The translations under genes were made by a program, and so were the position numbers. This document shows, piece by piece, positions 29,501-37,163 of a stretch of 64,000 bases of DNA (position 1 is the first letter of the stretch; every line of letters begins with the position of its first letter). Under the pieces are notes generated by a model. The model saw only the letters and a program-made list of their open reading frames with translations, was not told the DNA's origin and made no database searches. The DNA comes from Gardnerella greenwoodii 00703Dmash. GTDB taxonomy: Bacteria; Actinomycetota; Actinomycetes; Actinomycetales; Bifidobacteriaceae. Location: assembly GCF_000263635.1 (NCBI RefSeq), contig NZ_ADEV01000007.1, forward strand, positions 1 to 64,000, given 5' to 3'.

Positions 29501-30536
29501 GGATGTTGGCGAGGCCGTTGGTATTGTGGCAGCACAGTCCATTGGTGAGCCTGGTACGCAGCTTACGCTTCGTTCCTTCCACTCCGGTGGTGTTGCTTCG
29601 GCTTCCGATATTACGCAGGGTCTTCCTCGTGTTACGGAGCTTTTTGAGGCTCGTACTCCTAAGGGCGAGGCTCCAATTGCTGAGTTCCCAGGCGTTGTGA
29701 AGGTTGAGGATACCGATCACGGCCGTCAGGTGACTTTGACTCCAGACGACACTACGGTTGAGCCAATCGTTTACCCTGTGACGCGTCGTGCGCCAATGCT
29801 GGTAAAGGATGGCGAGCATGTTGACGTTGGTACGCAGCTGATTGAGGGTTCTGTGGATCCTAAGAAGATTTTGCGAATCCTTGGTCCGCGCGCAGCTCAG
29901 GTGAATATTGTGGAAGAGGTTCACAACGTTTACCGTTCTCAGGGCGTTGATATTCACGACAAGCACATTGAAGTTATTGTGCACCAGATGCTTCGCCGTA
30001 TTACGGTGATTGATTCTGGCGACACTGAGCTTCTTCCGGGCGAGCTTGTGGATCAGGCAAAGTTCCGTGAGGCAAACTTGGCTGCCGTTAAGAACGGTGG
30101 CAAGCCTGCTGCCGGCCGACCAGAGCTTATGGGTATTACCAAGGCTTCTTTGGCTACGGATTCTTGGCTTTCTGCCGCATCCTTCCAGGAGACTACGCGC
30201 GTGCTTACCGAGGCCGCCTTGAGCCAGAAGGAAGATGACCTTAAGGGCTTGAAGGAGAACGTTATTATCGGTAAGCTCATCCCAGCTGGTACCGGTTTGG
30301 CGCGTTACCGCAACGCTAACGTGGAGCCGGATCCTCAGGTGCGCGACTCCATTTACCCTAACTTCGGTTTGGGTGGGGCTGACGGCACGCCATCGAACTT
30401 CGGTGAAAGCGATATGGCGGATGTTGACTTCTCCAACATTGATTTTGGCGATATGAAGCTCGGCGACGACTTTAACCCGGATGATTTCCTTGACGACCAG
30501 GGTGGTCAGGGTGATTACGGCGACGAAGCTGAGTGA
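26517..30536 (+). CDS. rpoC: RNA polymerase beta-prime subunit
   Basis: This 1339-residue subunit forms the active centre with RpoB. It has the N-terminal zinc finger (CACGKYK ... CERCGVEV), the catalytic Mg loop [14 protein letters not shown], the bridge and trigger region ([16 protein letters not shown]), and the second zinc site ([14 protein letters not shown]). The C-terminus ends in an acidic Asp/Gly/Phe-rich tail. The start codon is GTG 26517, giving [19 protein letters not shown] lies upstream. It follows rpoB as one operon and ends in a strong terminator. Confidence 0.98.
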   Translation: MLDVNAFDKLRIGLATAEDIRSWSHGEVKKPETINYRTLKPEKDGLFGEQIFGPTRDWECACGKYKRVRFKGIVCERCGVEVTRSRVRRERMGHIELAAPVTHIWFFKGVPSRLGYLLDIAPKDLEKVIYFAAYMVTKVDEEQRHQDLPDLQDEFDTEIANLRKRRDNEIEARAKKVEEDLHELEESGDGKGAAKSKLRASAEREMSAIRTRYDEQIQRLNAVFDRFKGLRAGDMEGDVDLWREMEDRYGDYFEGCMGAEAIKKRLQDFDLKSAAEELRAEIDNGTGQRKARALKRLKVVNAFLTTGNKPEAMVLDVIPVIPPDLRPMVQLDGGRFATSDLNDLYRRVINRNNRLKRLIELGAPEIMLNNEKRMLQEAVDSLFDNGRRGRPVTGASNRPLKSLSDMLKGKQGRFRQNLLGKRVDYSGRSVIVVGPSLRMHQCGLPKPMALELFKPFVIKRLVDQGFAQNMKSAKRLVDRGDSEVWGVLEEVISEHPVLLNRAPTLHRLGIQAFEPILVEGKAIHLPPLACAAFNADFDGDQMAVHLPLSAEAQAEARTLMMASDNILKPADGHTVTMPSQDMILGLYYLSTVIEGAKGQGRVFSSLAEAEMALDKHEIDMQAKVLIRVPSDFVLPRNWEPSELKVVDPEPGSPDVVREERFKDGTVLFATSCGRILFNGTLPVDYPFVNEQVPKGVLSKIVDEIATRYSTAQVAATLDALKDLGFTRAPWSGVTMAFSDIVLPPNREQIAQDYEDQAAKINSQYDMGLLTDEERRQELINLWTECTDKVADAMRENFHDDNNVNIMVQSGARGNWMQIRQIAGMRGLVANPKGEIIPRPVKSNYRDGLSVLEYFISQHGARKGLADTALRTAESGYLTRRLVDVSQEVIVREEDCGTKRGLMMKIADRDENGNLTLVKAADGGPYSRLLAADVLDPADGTTVLAKCGDALSMDVLRDLVAHGVEEVKARSVLTCESKRGVCAKCYGWSLATSRLVDVGEAVGIVAAQSIGEPGTQLTLRSFHSGGVASASDITQGLPRVTELFEARTPKGEAPIAEFPGVVKVEDTDHGRQVTLTPDDTTVEPIVYPVTRRAPMLVKDGEHVDVGTQLIEGSVDPKKILRILGPRAAQVNIVEEVHNVYRSQGVDIHDKHIEVIVHQMLRRITVIDSGDTELLPGELVDQAKFREANLAAVKNGGKPAAGRPELMGITKASLATDSWLSAASFQETTRVLTEAALSQKEDDLKGLKENVIIGKLIPAGTGLARYRNANVEPDPQVRDSIYPNFGLGGADGTPSNFGESDMADVDFSNIDFGDMKLGDDFNPDDFLDDQGGQGDYGDEAE

Positions 30537-30559
30537 TTGCGATAATCTGATATAAAAAT

Positions 30560-30595
30560 GGGGCTTCAAGCTTGCGGGCTTGAAGCTCCTTTTTT
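30560..30595 (+). terminator. Rho-independent terminator of rpoBC
   Basis: GCTTCAAGC (30563-30571) pairs perfectly with GCTTGAAGC (30578-30586), extended by GG/CC pairs, with a 6-nt loop and a T-run. Confidence 0.95.
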
Positions 30596-30607
30596 GTTGC
30601 TTGCGCA

Positions 30608-30723
30608 GCGCGACGACCTGCTTTCGCGCATAGAGCGTAGCGCGCGAAAGCAACTCGGAGCGGAAACTCGCTTAAGTTGAAAGCACAGTGTGCTTTCAAC
30701 GCGAGTTTCGCAAGCGAGAGCGC
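30608..30723 (+). repeat. REP/BIME-like palindromic element, copy 1 (forward)
   Basis: The element runs from GCGCGACGACCTGCTTTCGC through a CTTTCGCGC/GCGCGAAAG hairpin to a long hairpin. The long hairpin's core (30676-30700) has 12-nt arms GTTGAAAGCACA and TGTGCTTTCAAC around one base, flanked by GGAAACTCGC and GCGAGTTTC. Copies occur at 34040, 36525, 51341, 53946, 60042 and 60211. It is followed directly by a 52-bp array. Confidence 0.85.
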
Positions 30724-30746
30724 AATCTGCGCGAGCATTGACTGCG

Positions 30747-30910
30747 CGAGTGTCTCATTTTGGTTGTTTTGGGACACTGGTGCAGATTGGTTTCTGCGTG
30801 CGTGTCTGATTTTGCTTGTTTTGGGACACTGGTGCAGTATGCGTTCTGCGTGCGTGTCTGATTTTGCTTGTTTTGGGACACTGGTGCAGTATGCGTTCTG
30901 CGCGAGTGTC
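30747..30910 (+). repeat. 52-bp-period repeat array, locus A (3 units plus a partial)
   Basis: TGTCT starts recur at 30751, 30803, 30855 and 30907, exactly 52 bp apart. Each unit holds GTGTCTGATTTTGCTTGTTT, GGGACACTGGTGCAG and a GTTCTGCG end. GTGTC/GACAC and GCAG/CTGC can form small hairpins. The unit is conserved throughout, with no variable spacer. Confidence 0.9.
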
Positions 30911-30940
30911 TCTTGCGTAATCTTACGTAACTACTTATTT

Positions 30941-30987
30941 ACGTGCGCTCAATACCTTTTACGTGCGCTCAATACCTTTTATCCACA
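30941..30987 (+). repeat. 20-bp tandem duplication next to a DnaA-box match
   Basis: ACGTGCGCTCAATACCTTTT occurs twice without a gap (30941-30960 and 30961-30980), followed by TTATCCACA at 30979-30987. The latter matches the DnaA box consensus exactly. One box and two repeats do not make an origin. Confidence 0.7.
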
Positions 30988-31038
30988 ATGCGTTAATCTT
31001 ATTGCGCAAGTATTGTCAAGTCGAATAACCTCAGTCGT

Positions 31039-32319
31039 ATGATTGCAGCAAATACTAGCATTATCAGCATGGTTTCAAACGCTGAACAAGAGCATACATG
31101 CATTCGACCTGTCACCAACGCGCAAAAACAGTATCTAAAGAAACGCGTGAAGAAAGGCACTTTTGTGCGCACTTTTCGTAATCTTTACTCGCAAACTGAT
31201 TATTGGCAAAGGCTATATACGTCAGAACGCATACGTCATGTAGCGCTTTCTTTGATGGAGATTTATCCAGAATGGAAGTTTACGGTGACGAGTGGAGCAG
31301 CTTTATTAGGATATGATGTTGTTGAAGATTATGACGCGCTGTTTGTTGGTAGCAAATACGATTCACAGAACACTAATTTACAGACGCTTCCAACGCAGAT
31401 TTATATTCGCTCAAAAACTAACAAATCTACGCACGATAATCCGCAATTGCATCGTATTCGCGCTATTGGTACAGAGCAGGATGGCACGAGCGACGACGTG
31501 CGTATTGTGCAGCCGAGTCGCAAGTATGACGGGCGGCTTATTACGCTTCCGCATTTAAGCGACAGGGTAAGTTATGAGATTAGAAGTCATGTTGTTGACA
31601 AAAGTACGCTGCTTTTTGATGCTGCTAATAGCTTGAGTTTTAGGGCTGCTTTGCCGATTTTTGATTCTGCTGCGCGCGATAACGTGAATTTTAACAAGGT
31701 TCTTGAGATTTGCGGGAGAAGATACTGCGGGAGAAGATACTGCTGGAGGGATGGTGTTGGCGTTGGTGTTGGTGATGCTGGCAGTGTTGGTAGTGTTGGT
31801 CTTGGCGGTGTAGCTGGTTTCGGCAGTAATGCGGATCCTATTTTTAGGCTGCGCCGCCTTTGCTTTTTTAAGAATGGTTTAAGCGAGAATGGCGGCGAGT
31901 CTTTTGCGCGCGGCACGATGATTGATCTTGGGTTTATGGTGCCTGAGTTGCAGCATGAGTTTGTTGCGCCAAATTCTAGGGTTAAGTATAGGTGTGATTT
32001 TTTGTGGCGGGTTTCGGGCGGTGGCCTGATTGTTGGTGAGCTTGATGGGTATGACAAGTATTTTGTTGATTCGACTAATTCTACGCATGCGAACATCAAC
32101 TTTAATTCTTCGTCTGATACTCAAATGTTGCGTAATTCCTACAATCAGGCCGCTATTAATCGCAATATTGATAGGCAGGCGGAGCGTGAGTCTGTGCTTT
32201 TTAGGGAGTGCGGCGTGAGTAAGATTGTGCGCTTTAATTTTGCGGATGTTGTTGGCGTTAAGAATCTTGAGCGGAAGCTTGTTGAGGCTGGTGTGCCGCA
32301 GATTATGCGCGTTGGATAA
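31039..32319 (+). CDS. AbiEi-like / PD-(D/E)XK-like accessory protein
   Basis: This 426-residue protein is not a confident member of a named family. The N-terminal half (KKRVKKGTFVRTFRNLYSQTDYW; VTSGAALLGYDV) resembles the AbiEi-type winged-helix antitoxin and DUF559-linked proteins of Actinobacteria. The C-terminal third (YRCDFLWRVSGGGLIVGELDGYDKY ... VRFNFADV) has the D...ExDGxxKY spacing of a Vsr/DUF559-like nuclease fold. Between them is a repeat-built insertion (CGRRYCGRRYC, then a Gly/Val/Ser stretch, about residues 230-265) encoded by tandem DNA repeats. A defence or abortive-infection role is an inference. The gene is flanked by 52-bp repeat arrays on both sides. Confidence 0.6.
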   Translation: MIAANTSIISMVSNAEQEHTCIRPVTNAQKQYLKKRVKKGTFVRTFRNLYSQTDYWQRLYTSERIRHVALSLMEIYPEWKFTVTSGAALLGYDVVEDYDALFVGSKYDSQNTNLQTLPTQIYIRSKTNKSTHDNPQLHRIRAIGTEQDGTSDDVRIVQPSRKYDGRLITLPHLSDRVSYEIRSHVVDKSTLLFDAANSLSFRAALPIFDSAARDNVNFNKVLEICGRRYCGRRYCWRDGVGVGVGDAGSVGSVGLGGVAGFGSNADPIFRLRRLCFFKNGLSENGGESFARGTMIDLGFMVPELQHEFVAPNSRVKYRCDFLWRVSGGGLIVGELDGYDKYFVDSTNSTHANINFNSSSDTQMLRNSYNQAAINRNIDRQAERESVLFRECGVSKIVRFNFADVVGVKNLERKLVEAGVPQIMRVG

Positions 32320-32365
32320 TATCGAGCGCTTTTAGAACGCGCAATCTGCGCGAGCATTAGCTGCG

Positions 32366-32525
32366 CGAGTGTCTGATTTTGGCTGTTTTGGGACACTGGT
32401 GCAGTACTGTTTCTGCGCGAGTGTCTCATTTTGGCTGTTTTGGGACACTGGTGCAGATTGGTTTCTGCGTTAGTGTCTGATTTTGCCTACTTTCGGACAC
32501 TGGTGCAGCGTGCGTTCTGCGTTAG
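32366..32525 (+). repeat. 52-bp-period repeat array, locus B (3 units)
   Basis: TGTCT starts fall at 32370, 32422 and 32474, again exactly 52 bp apart, with the same GGGACACTGGTGCAG core. It sits between the AbiEi-like gene and the ORF6N gene. Confidence 0.9.
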
Positions 32526-32577
32526 TAACGTATGGTTGGCGGATTGGAAAAGATATTCAGATAATGTTGGGGGCATT

Positions 32578-33090
32578 ATGGCAGAAGAGAATAAAGAGAT
32601 TGTGATAATAGATGAAACTACGATTAAAAGTAAGATTCACTATATAAGAAATCAAAAGGTTATGCTTGATTTTGAACTTGCTGAAATATATGGATATGAA
32701 ACAAAAACATTTAATCAGCAAGTAAAGAATAACATAGAAAAATTTGATGAAGATTTTAGATTTCAACTTACAAAAGATGAATGGGAATTTTTGAGGTCAA
32801 AAATTTTGACCTCAAAATCAGATGAAGGTTCAGGTGGTAGAAGATATATGCCTTATGCCTTTACAGAACAGGGAATCTATATGCTTATGACTGTATTAAG
32901 GGGAGAACTGGCAGTTAAACAGAGCAAGTCTTTAATACGAATGTTCAAGCAGATGAAAGACTTCATTGTTGAAAATAGAGACTTTCTTAGTTCAAAAGAA
33001 ATGACGCAACTGTTATTGCAAACAAGCCAAAATACAAATGACATAATGCAGCATTCGTATGGTGTGGTTTATTCGTTACTGGTGAAGTAG
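32578..33090 (+). CDS. ORF6N-domain protein (possibly C-terminally shortened)
   Basis: This 170-residue product carries an ORF6N domain (HYIRNQKVMLDFELAEIYG, NQQVKNNIEKFDEDFRFQLT, YAFTEQGIYMLMTVLRGELA), known from phage antirepressor-like and accessory proteins. Family members are often longer; this one stops soon after the domain (...YGVVYSLLVK), so the C-terminus may be lost. The ATG at 32578 has GGGGGC upstream; the open frame before it is repeat sequence. Frequent AGA and ATA codons and high AT content contrast with the neighbours and suggest transfer. A relic of a related gene lies at 52783. Confidence 0.75.
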   Translation: MAEENKEIVIIDETTIKSKIHYIRNQKVMLDFELAEIYGYETKTFNQQVKNNIEKFDEDFRFQLTKDEWEFLRSKILTSKSDEGSGGRRYMPYAFTEQGIYMLMTVLRGELAVKQSKSLIRMFKQMKDFIVENRDFLSSKEMTQLLLQTSQNTNDIMQHSYGVVYSLLVK

Positions 33091-33109
33091 TCGTTCTGCG
33101 CGCCTAACG

Positions 33110-33172
33110 CACTTTGTCGCTTTTTCGTTACTGGCGCAGTACTGTTTCTGCGTTAGTTGCTGATTTTGCTTG
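33110..33172 (+). repeat. Degenerate single 52-bp-type unit
   Basis: GCGCAGTACTGTTTCTGCGT followed by TAGTTGCTGATTTTGCTTGTTTTG matches the 52-bp family with changes. It ends at the -35 of the toxin promoter. Confidence 0.6.
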
Positions 33173-33174
33173 TT

Positions 33175-33204
33175 TTGACAAGGTGTGCATGTACTATTTA
33201 TGCT
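33175..33204 (+). promoter_or_regulatory. Near-consensus promoter of the HigBA-type operon
   Basis: TTGACA at 33175-33180, an 18-bp spacer and TATGCT at 33199-33204. It lies about 30 bp before the toxin start. Confidence 0.7.
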
Positions 33205-33233
33205 ATATATAACATAAACAGGGGGTTGGGGAA

Positions 33234-33584
33234 TTGTTTTATGTGATTTTTTACAGTGATAAGGATGGTGATAAGCCAGTACGTGAGTTTATTAAAAGTT
33301 TGGATGTTAAGTTGCGTGCGAAGGTGGTTTCGGATTTGCATCGTTTGGAGATGTTGGGAAACGATGCGAGGGAGCCGCTTAGTAAGCATGTTGGCAACCA
33401 TATTTTTGAACTTCGCACTATTTTAGGTAGCAACATAGTGCGTATTTTATACTTTTTTGATGCTAATAAGATTATTGTTGCCACCAACGGATTTGTTAAA
33501 AAGCAGCAGAAAACTCCGCGTAGTGAGATATTGGTAGCTATGCAGAGAAGGGCTGAATATTTTAATAGAAAGATAGGCTTGTGA
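33234..33584 (+). CDS. higB: HigB/RelE-type toxin (Gp49-like family)
   Basis: This 116-residue protein fits the phage-derived Gp49-like/HigB toxins, ribosome-dependent mRNA endonucleases. Visible features are YVIFYSDKDGDKPVREFIKSL, the ELR..LGSNIVRILYFFDANKIIVATNGFVKKQQKTPRSEI core with its basic residues, and a C-terminal helix with ARG/LYS. The start is TTG 33234, preceded by GGGGTTGGGGAA, a strong ribosome-binding site; GTG 33243 is an alternative. The stop overlaps the antitoxin ATG by one base (TGATG), a toxin-first order typical of higBA. Confidence 0.88.
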   Translation: MFYVIFYSDKDGDKPVREFIKSLDVKLRAKVVSDLHRLEMLGNDAREPLSKHVGNHIFELRTILGSNIVRILYFFDANKIIVATNGFVKKQQKTPRSEILVAMQRRAEYFNRKIGL

Positions 33585-33916
33585 TGAAAAAGCAAGAGTT
33601 GCAGGGAACGCAAGTAGGGCAGGGAATGCGAATGAATGATTTACATGAACTTACGGACGAGCTTATTAAGGATCCTGAATTCAAGAAAGAGTATGATGCT
33701 CTTCAGCCGGAAAGAGATTTGACTATGTCGCTTGTGATGGCTAGGAAAAAGGCTGGTTTGACTCAGGCTGAGCTGTCGGAGAAGACTGGTATAAGTCAGT
33801 CGGATATTAGCAGGTTGGAAAATGGTTCGAGGAATCCGACTATTGCGCTTTTGAATCGTATTGCAAATGCTTTGAACGCGACTTGCAGGATTGAGTTTGT
33901 GCCGAATGCGCGTTGA
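33584..33916 (+). CDS. higA: HigA-type XRE antitoxin
   Basis: This 110-residue protein has an acidic N-terminal half (ELTDELIKDPEFKKEYDAL) and a C-terminal XRE helix-turn-helix (ARKKAGLTQAELSEKTGISQSDISRLENGSRNPTIALL). It should bind and neutralise the upstream toxin and repress the shared promoter. The ATG at 33584 overlaps the toxin stop codon, so translation is probably coupled. The first residues are rich in Gln, Lys and Gly and the more internal Met (MNDLHELTDEL) could be an alternative start. Confidence 0.88.
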   Translation: MKKQELQGTQVGQGMRMNDLHELTDELIKDPEFKKEYDALQPERDLTMSLVMARKKAGLTQAELSEKTGISQSDISRLENGSRNPTIALLNRIANALNATCRIEFVPNAR

Positions 33917-34039
33917 CGTGTTTTAGCACTGTGATTTAGCTCTCAACTTTCCTTGTGCCTTCCAAACGAACTTGTTGGAAATTCCGACAGGTTGAATTTT
34001 TGTTATGAATATAAAGAAAGCGTAATCGTGTGCGCTCCG

Positions 34040-34130
34040 ATGCTGAAAGCACACTGTGCTTTCAGCATTGAGTCGTCGCTACCGCATTGAGCTTGCTTGA
34101 AGCGCACAATGCAGCTTCAAGCAAGAGCAA
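34040..34130. repeat. REP/BIME-like element, divergent copy
   Basis: Two short palindromes recall the REP family: GCTGAAAGCACA/TGTGCTTTCAGC, then GCTTGAAGC...GCTTCAAGC. Both arms have changed relative to the other copies while pairing is kept. It lies in the gene-free stretch 33917-34544; nothing else but the poly-G tract and pilin promoter is seen there. Confidence 0.6.
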
Positions 34131-34240
34131 TGCGACACGCCGTATTTGGTTTTTTTAGAAAAAAATAAAAACGCACAAAACGCGACTGAGCTAGTAATTT
34201 GTCACCCCCAAACCCGTTGATTTTAAACGATTTTTGTACC

Positions 34241-34290
34241 GGGGGGGGGGGTAGATGCTCAGAAATATAAACATTTGACTGTGGTATACT
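34241..34290 (+). promoter_or_regulatory. 11-G homopolymer upstream of an extended -10 pilin promoter
   Basis: Eleven consecutive G (34241-34251) are followed 33 bp later by TGGTATACT, an extended -10 hexamer TATACT at 34285-34290. No good -35 is seen. The G run would lie just upstream of the -35 region of this promoter, where length changes can alter transcription. The predicted leader to the pilin ATG is about 250 nt. Another weaker promoter nearer the gene cannot be excluded. Confidence 0.6.
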
Positions 34291-34544
34291 TCACATCATT
34301 TTTCGTCTAATTGTTGGCTATTATTGTATTTACTCATGGTTGAGCGTTATCGCACATTGCGAAAAATGGCTGAATGATGAAGGTTGCAGTTGTATTCTGC
34401 GTTTGCATCTGTGTGTTTACAGGCGTGCGTCAGCGTCAATACAGTTGTTACAACATTATAACCTTTTTGTTTGGTCTACGAGCGGCCTTTTGAGTCTAAA
34501 TAAAGAGAATAAGACGATTAATTGATTTATTGAAGAGAGGGAAT

Positions 34545-36332
34545 ATGCGTCTAAAGACTTTAAAGTTAAAGCGCGCTGTTGCCGTATTAGCCGCGACCTG
34601 CACACTCGGAACGTGCTGCGTTGCAGGCTCCATTGCCTGGGCTGCTGGTCCATCGAGTACTCCTGCTGAAGGTGAAAACACAGCAAATATTAAATCTGGC
34701 CAAGCTACTTCTATTACCATTTACAAGTATGAAGGTCCTGAGACTTCGATTAGGAATAATGGTAAAGAGCAGACTATTCCATCTACGCAACTACCAATTT
34801 CAGGCGTGAAGTTCAAGCTCACTCCAATTCTTGATTCTAAAGGTAACAAAATTGATTTGTCTCAGACGTCAGGCTGGGAAGCAATTAAAAATCTTAATGT
34901 TGAGAATAAGACTGCTGCTCAGGCTTTGAAAGATGCTAACTTGAAGCCTTCTACCACTGCGGCTGATATTAAAGAACAAGCAACTTGTGCTAAAAATGAT
35001 CAAGGCTGCACTAAGGAAGGTTCTACAACATTTGGTCTTGGCACTACGTACGGCTTGTACTTGGTAGAAGAAGACTTGGCTAATAGCAAGCCTATGAGAG
35101 ATGGAAAACCTGTTAGCGTTACTAAGCAGGTTAATCCATTCCTTGTAACTGTTCCTCTTCCAAATACCAAGGATCATGATTGGATTTATAAGTTAAATAT
35201 TTATCCAAAGAATGACGTGTCCACCAATAGGGTTACGAAGAAAGCTCAGGCTGCGCCGAATCAGCCGTTCATCGAGGGCACTAAGACAACGATGGGCTGG
35301 GATATTTCCATTCCACTTACTGCTCTTAAACCAGGTGAGACTAAATACTCCAATGTTTCCTTCACTGATCCAATTAACACAGACTTCTTGAACTATAGCA
35401 GTGTTAAGGATGTGAAGCTTACTGATAAAGATGGGAATAATGCTGAACCGCTAGATACAAGCATGTATGAAGTTAAAGCATATTCTGATACAAATGCAAC
35501 TCCAACTGAGGTTACTGATTTATCCACTGCTGACAAGCTCAAGACTGTTAAGTGGATTCGCGTTAAGCTCATTGGTGAAGGTTTGACTAAGGCTACTGCA
35601 AAAGTTGGTGGCAAACTTATAGCAACAGTTGTAACAACAGTTATTGCTCCTGGACAAATTAAGAACTTTATAAACACTGATGTAGATGGCATAACAACTG
35701 GCGAAGGAGATAAAACTCCATGCGTTCCAACTAAGGATCATCCATGCGAAACTCCAGGTAATCCTACTCACGAAGGTGAAGATACCACTAATTTCGCTAC
35801 TCTCAACATCGATAAGATTGGTTTGAGTGATGGTGATAATAAAGATGGAAAGCCTTTGAAGGGTGCAGTGTTCCAGGTTTATGAAGCTGCTGAAGGAAAG
35901 CAACTAAATGATCTTAATGGTAAGAAAGTTTCTGAAGTAAATACTGCTAATGCCAAGGGCTTAATAGACGATAGTGGCAAAGTTCGCACAATGGCTGCAA
36001 CCAATGATAAAGGTAAGGCTTCTGATTCCTTCTTCGTTGGTAACAATAGTACAACTTCACACGTTTATTGCGCAGTTGAAACTAAAGCTCCAGATGGATT
36101 TGAACTTGATGACAAGCTTCATTGTGTGAATCTCACTGCTGGTGCTGAAGATTCAGCTAACACATTGAAGATTAACAACAAGAAGTCTACTGCTGTTGAC
36201 AAGATCCTCGGCGCATTGCCAATGACCGGTGCTCGCGGCTTGGTGATTTTGACAGTTTGCGGCATTGTTGGCATCGCTGGCACGCTCTTCTACGTTGTGA
36301 TGAAGCGTCGCAAGGAGCAGGAGCAAGAGTAA
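34545..36332 (+). CDS. Sortase-anchored fimbrial backbone pilin with isopeptide domains
   Basis: This 595-residue surface protein looks like a SpaA/FimA-type major pilin. It has a signal peptide (basic MRLKTLKLKR, hydrophobic core, WAAG cleavage region near 30) and a pilin motif KLNIYPKND with Lys222, the residue usually joined to the next subunit. Two Ig-like pilin domains follow (TTMGWDISIPL onward), with an E-box ETKAPDGF (Glu512) and a final LPMTG (558-562), a membrane helix and a basic tail (MKRRKEQEQE). Polymerisation by the class C sortase at 37164 is expected. GAGAGG precedes the ATG at 34545. The upstream poly-G tract suggests variable expression. Confidence 0.93.
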   Translation: MRLKTLKLKRAVAVLAATCTLGTCCVAGSIAWAAGPSSTPAEGENTANIKSGQATSITIYKYEGPETSIRNNGKEQTIPSTQLPISGVKFKLTPILDSKGNKIDLSQTSGWEAIKNLNVENKTAAQALKDANLKPSTTAADIKEQATCAKNDQGCTKEGSTTFGLGTTYGLYLVEEDLANSKPMRDGKPVSVTKQVNPFLVTVPLPNTKDHDWIYKLNIYPKNDVSTNRVTKKAQAAPNQPFIEGTKTTMGWDISIPLTALKPGETKYSNVSFTDPINTDFLNYSSVKDVKLTDKDGNNAEPLDTSMYEVKAYSDTNATPTEVTDLSTADKLKTVKWIRVKLIGEGLTKATAKVGGKLIATVVTTVIAPGQIKNFINTDVDGITTGEGDKTPCVPTKDHPCETPGNPTHEGEDTTNFATLNIDKIGLSDGDNKDGKPLKGAVFQVYEAAEGKQLNDLNGKKVSEVNTANAKGLIDDSGKVRTMAATNDKGKASDSFFVGNNSTTSHVYCAVETKAPDGFELDDKLHCVNLTAGAEDSANTLKINNKKSTAVDKILGALPMTGARGLVILTVCGIVGIAGTLFYVVMKRRKEQEQE

Positions 36333-36384
36333 AACTCGCTCGTTGGCTGAGTGTTTTGAACGATTGTTCAGCTGATTTGCTCTG

Positions 36385-36425
36385 CCGGTTGCGCAGTTTG
36401 GTTCCAAGCCAAGCTGTGCAACCGG
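36385..36425 (+). terminator. Strong hairpin after the pilin gene, probable terminator
   Basis: 17-nt arms (36385-36401 and 36409-36425) pair completely if two G-U pairs are allowed, with a 7-nt loop. Only a short T-run follows, so it may equally protect the 3-prime end of the message. Confidence 0.65.
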
Positions 36426-36462
36426 TTTGAGCGGATTAGTTGCGCGGTCATTCAGTTGTGTG

Positions 36463-36497
36463 GATATTCGTGTGGTAGAGATTTGAGGTTTTCGCAC
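36463..36497 (+). repeat. Dispersed ~35-bp repeat, copy 2 of 3
   Basis: ATATTCGTGTGGTAGAGATT followed by TGAGGTTTTCGCAC is the slightly altered counterpart of 3351-3385. Confidence 0.6.
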
Positions 36498-36524
36498 TGA
36501 ATGAGGGATGCTCGCGCGATTAAC

Positions 36525-36638
36525 GCGCTCGCTTACGAAACTCGCGTTGGAAGTCCACTGGACTTCCAACCTAAGCGAGTTTCCGCTCCGAGTTGCTTTC
36601 GCGCGCTACGCTTTGAGTGCGAAAGCAGGTCGTCGCGC
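36525..36638 (-). repeat. REP/BIME-like element, copy 2 (reverse)
   Basis: This is the reverse orientation of the 30608 element. Core arms GTTGGAAGTCCA and TGGACTTCCAAC (36546-36570) are flanked by CGAAACTCGC and GCGAGTTTCCG, ending in CAGGTCGTCGCGC. Confidence 0.85.
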
Positions 36639-36659
36639 AAACGCCGGATATTCTCCGTC

Positions 36660-36830
36660 AAAGTTTCCTGAAGCTTTGCACCAATGCTCTGCAGACGCTG
36701 TGTTTCCGAAGCTTTGCACCAATGCTTCTGCGAAAAGTGGTTTTGTAGCTTTGCAGTTTTGCTTTGCTAACGCTGATTCCTGTTGATCAGCGAACACTAG
36801 CATTAGCGCTGCTGCGCTAGTCACACCAGG
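36660..36830 (+). repeat. Family with GCTTTGCACC core, copy 1
   Basis: AGCTTTGCACCAATGCTCTG plus CAGACGCTG, and GCTGATTCCTGTTGATC plus GAACACTA, are shared with 59685-59800. The first block is partly duplicated here (36667 and 36709). The remainder up to the sortase start at 37164 shows no gene. Confidence 0.65.
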
Positions 36831-37163
36831 CACTCCTACCACACCAAAGAACACTAGCGGTTTTACTAGTAGTGGGAGATAGGAATTGCTTGGTCGAGCA
36901 ATATAAAAGCGGAACGATAGTAATAATCTTGTTGACGAATACTATTTTTGCAGAAAAAGTAAGTAAAAAACTAAACTTAACTATGCAACCGCTAAGTCCA
37001 AATAAGGTATAAGAGCGGAGCGCTGCGAGACAAGTAATTCCTATCTCACACAGCCACTCCAGAAATCCGCCAGCTAAACACCAGCCCCCAAAACTCGCTC
37101 CACAGTAAAAAGAACCAGCTCCACGAGTTTCGCACACGAACGCCTTCAACAGGATTTACTAAT

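Noticed and set aside
30979-30987. A replication origin at the DnaA box
   Set aside because: Only one box and two 20-bp repeats are present, and no dnaA, dnaN or rep gene is nearby.
34340-34525. Short open frame between the pilin promoter and the pilin gene as a leader peptide
   Set aside because: Its 61 codons lack a ribosome-binding site and any recognisable composition. Open frames of this length occur by chance.
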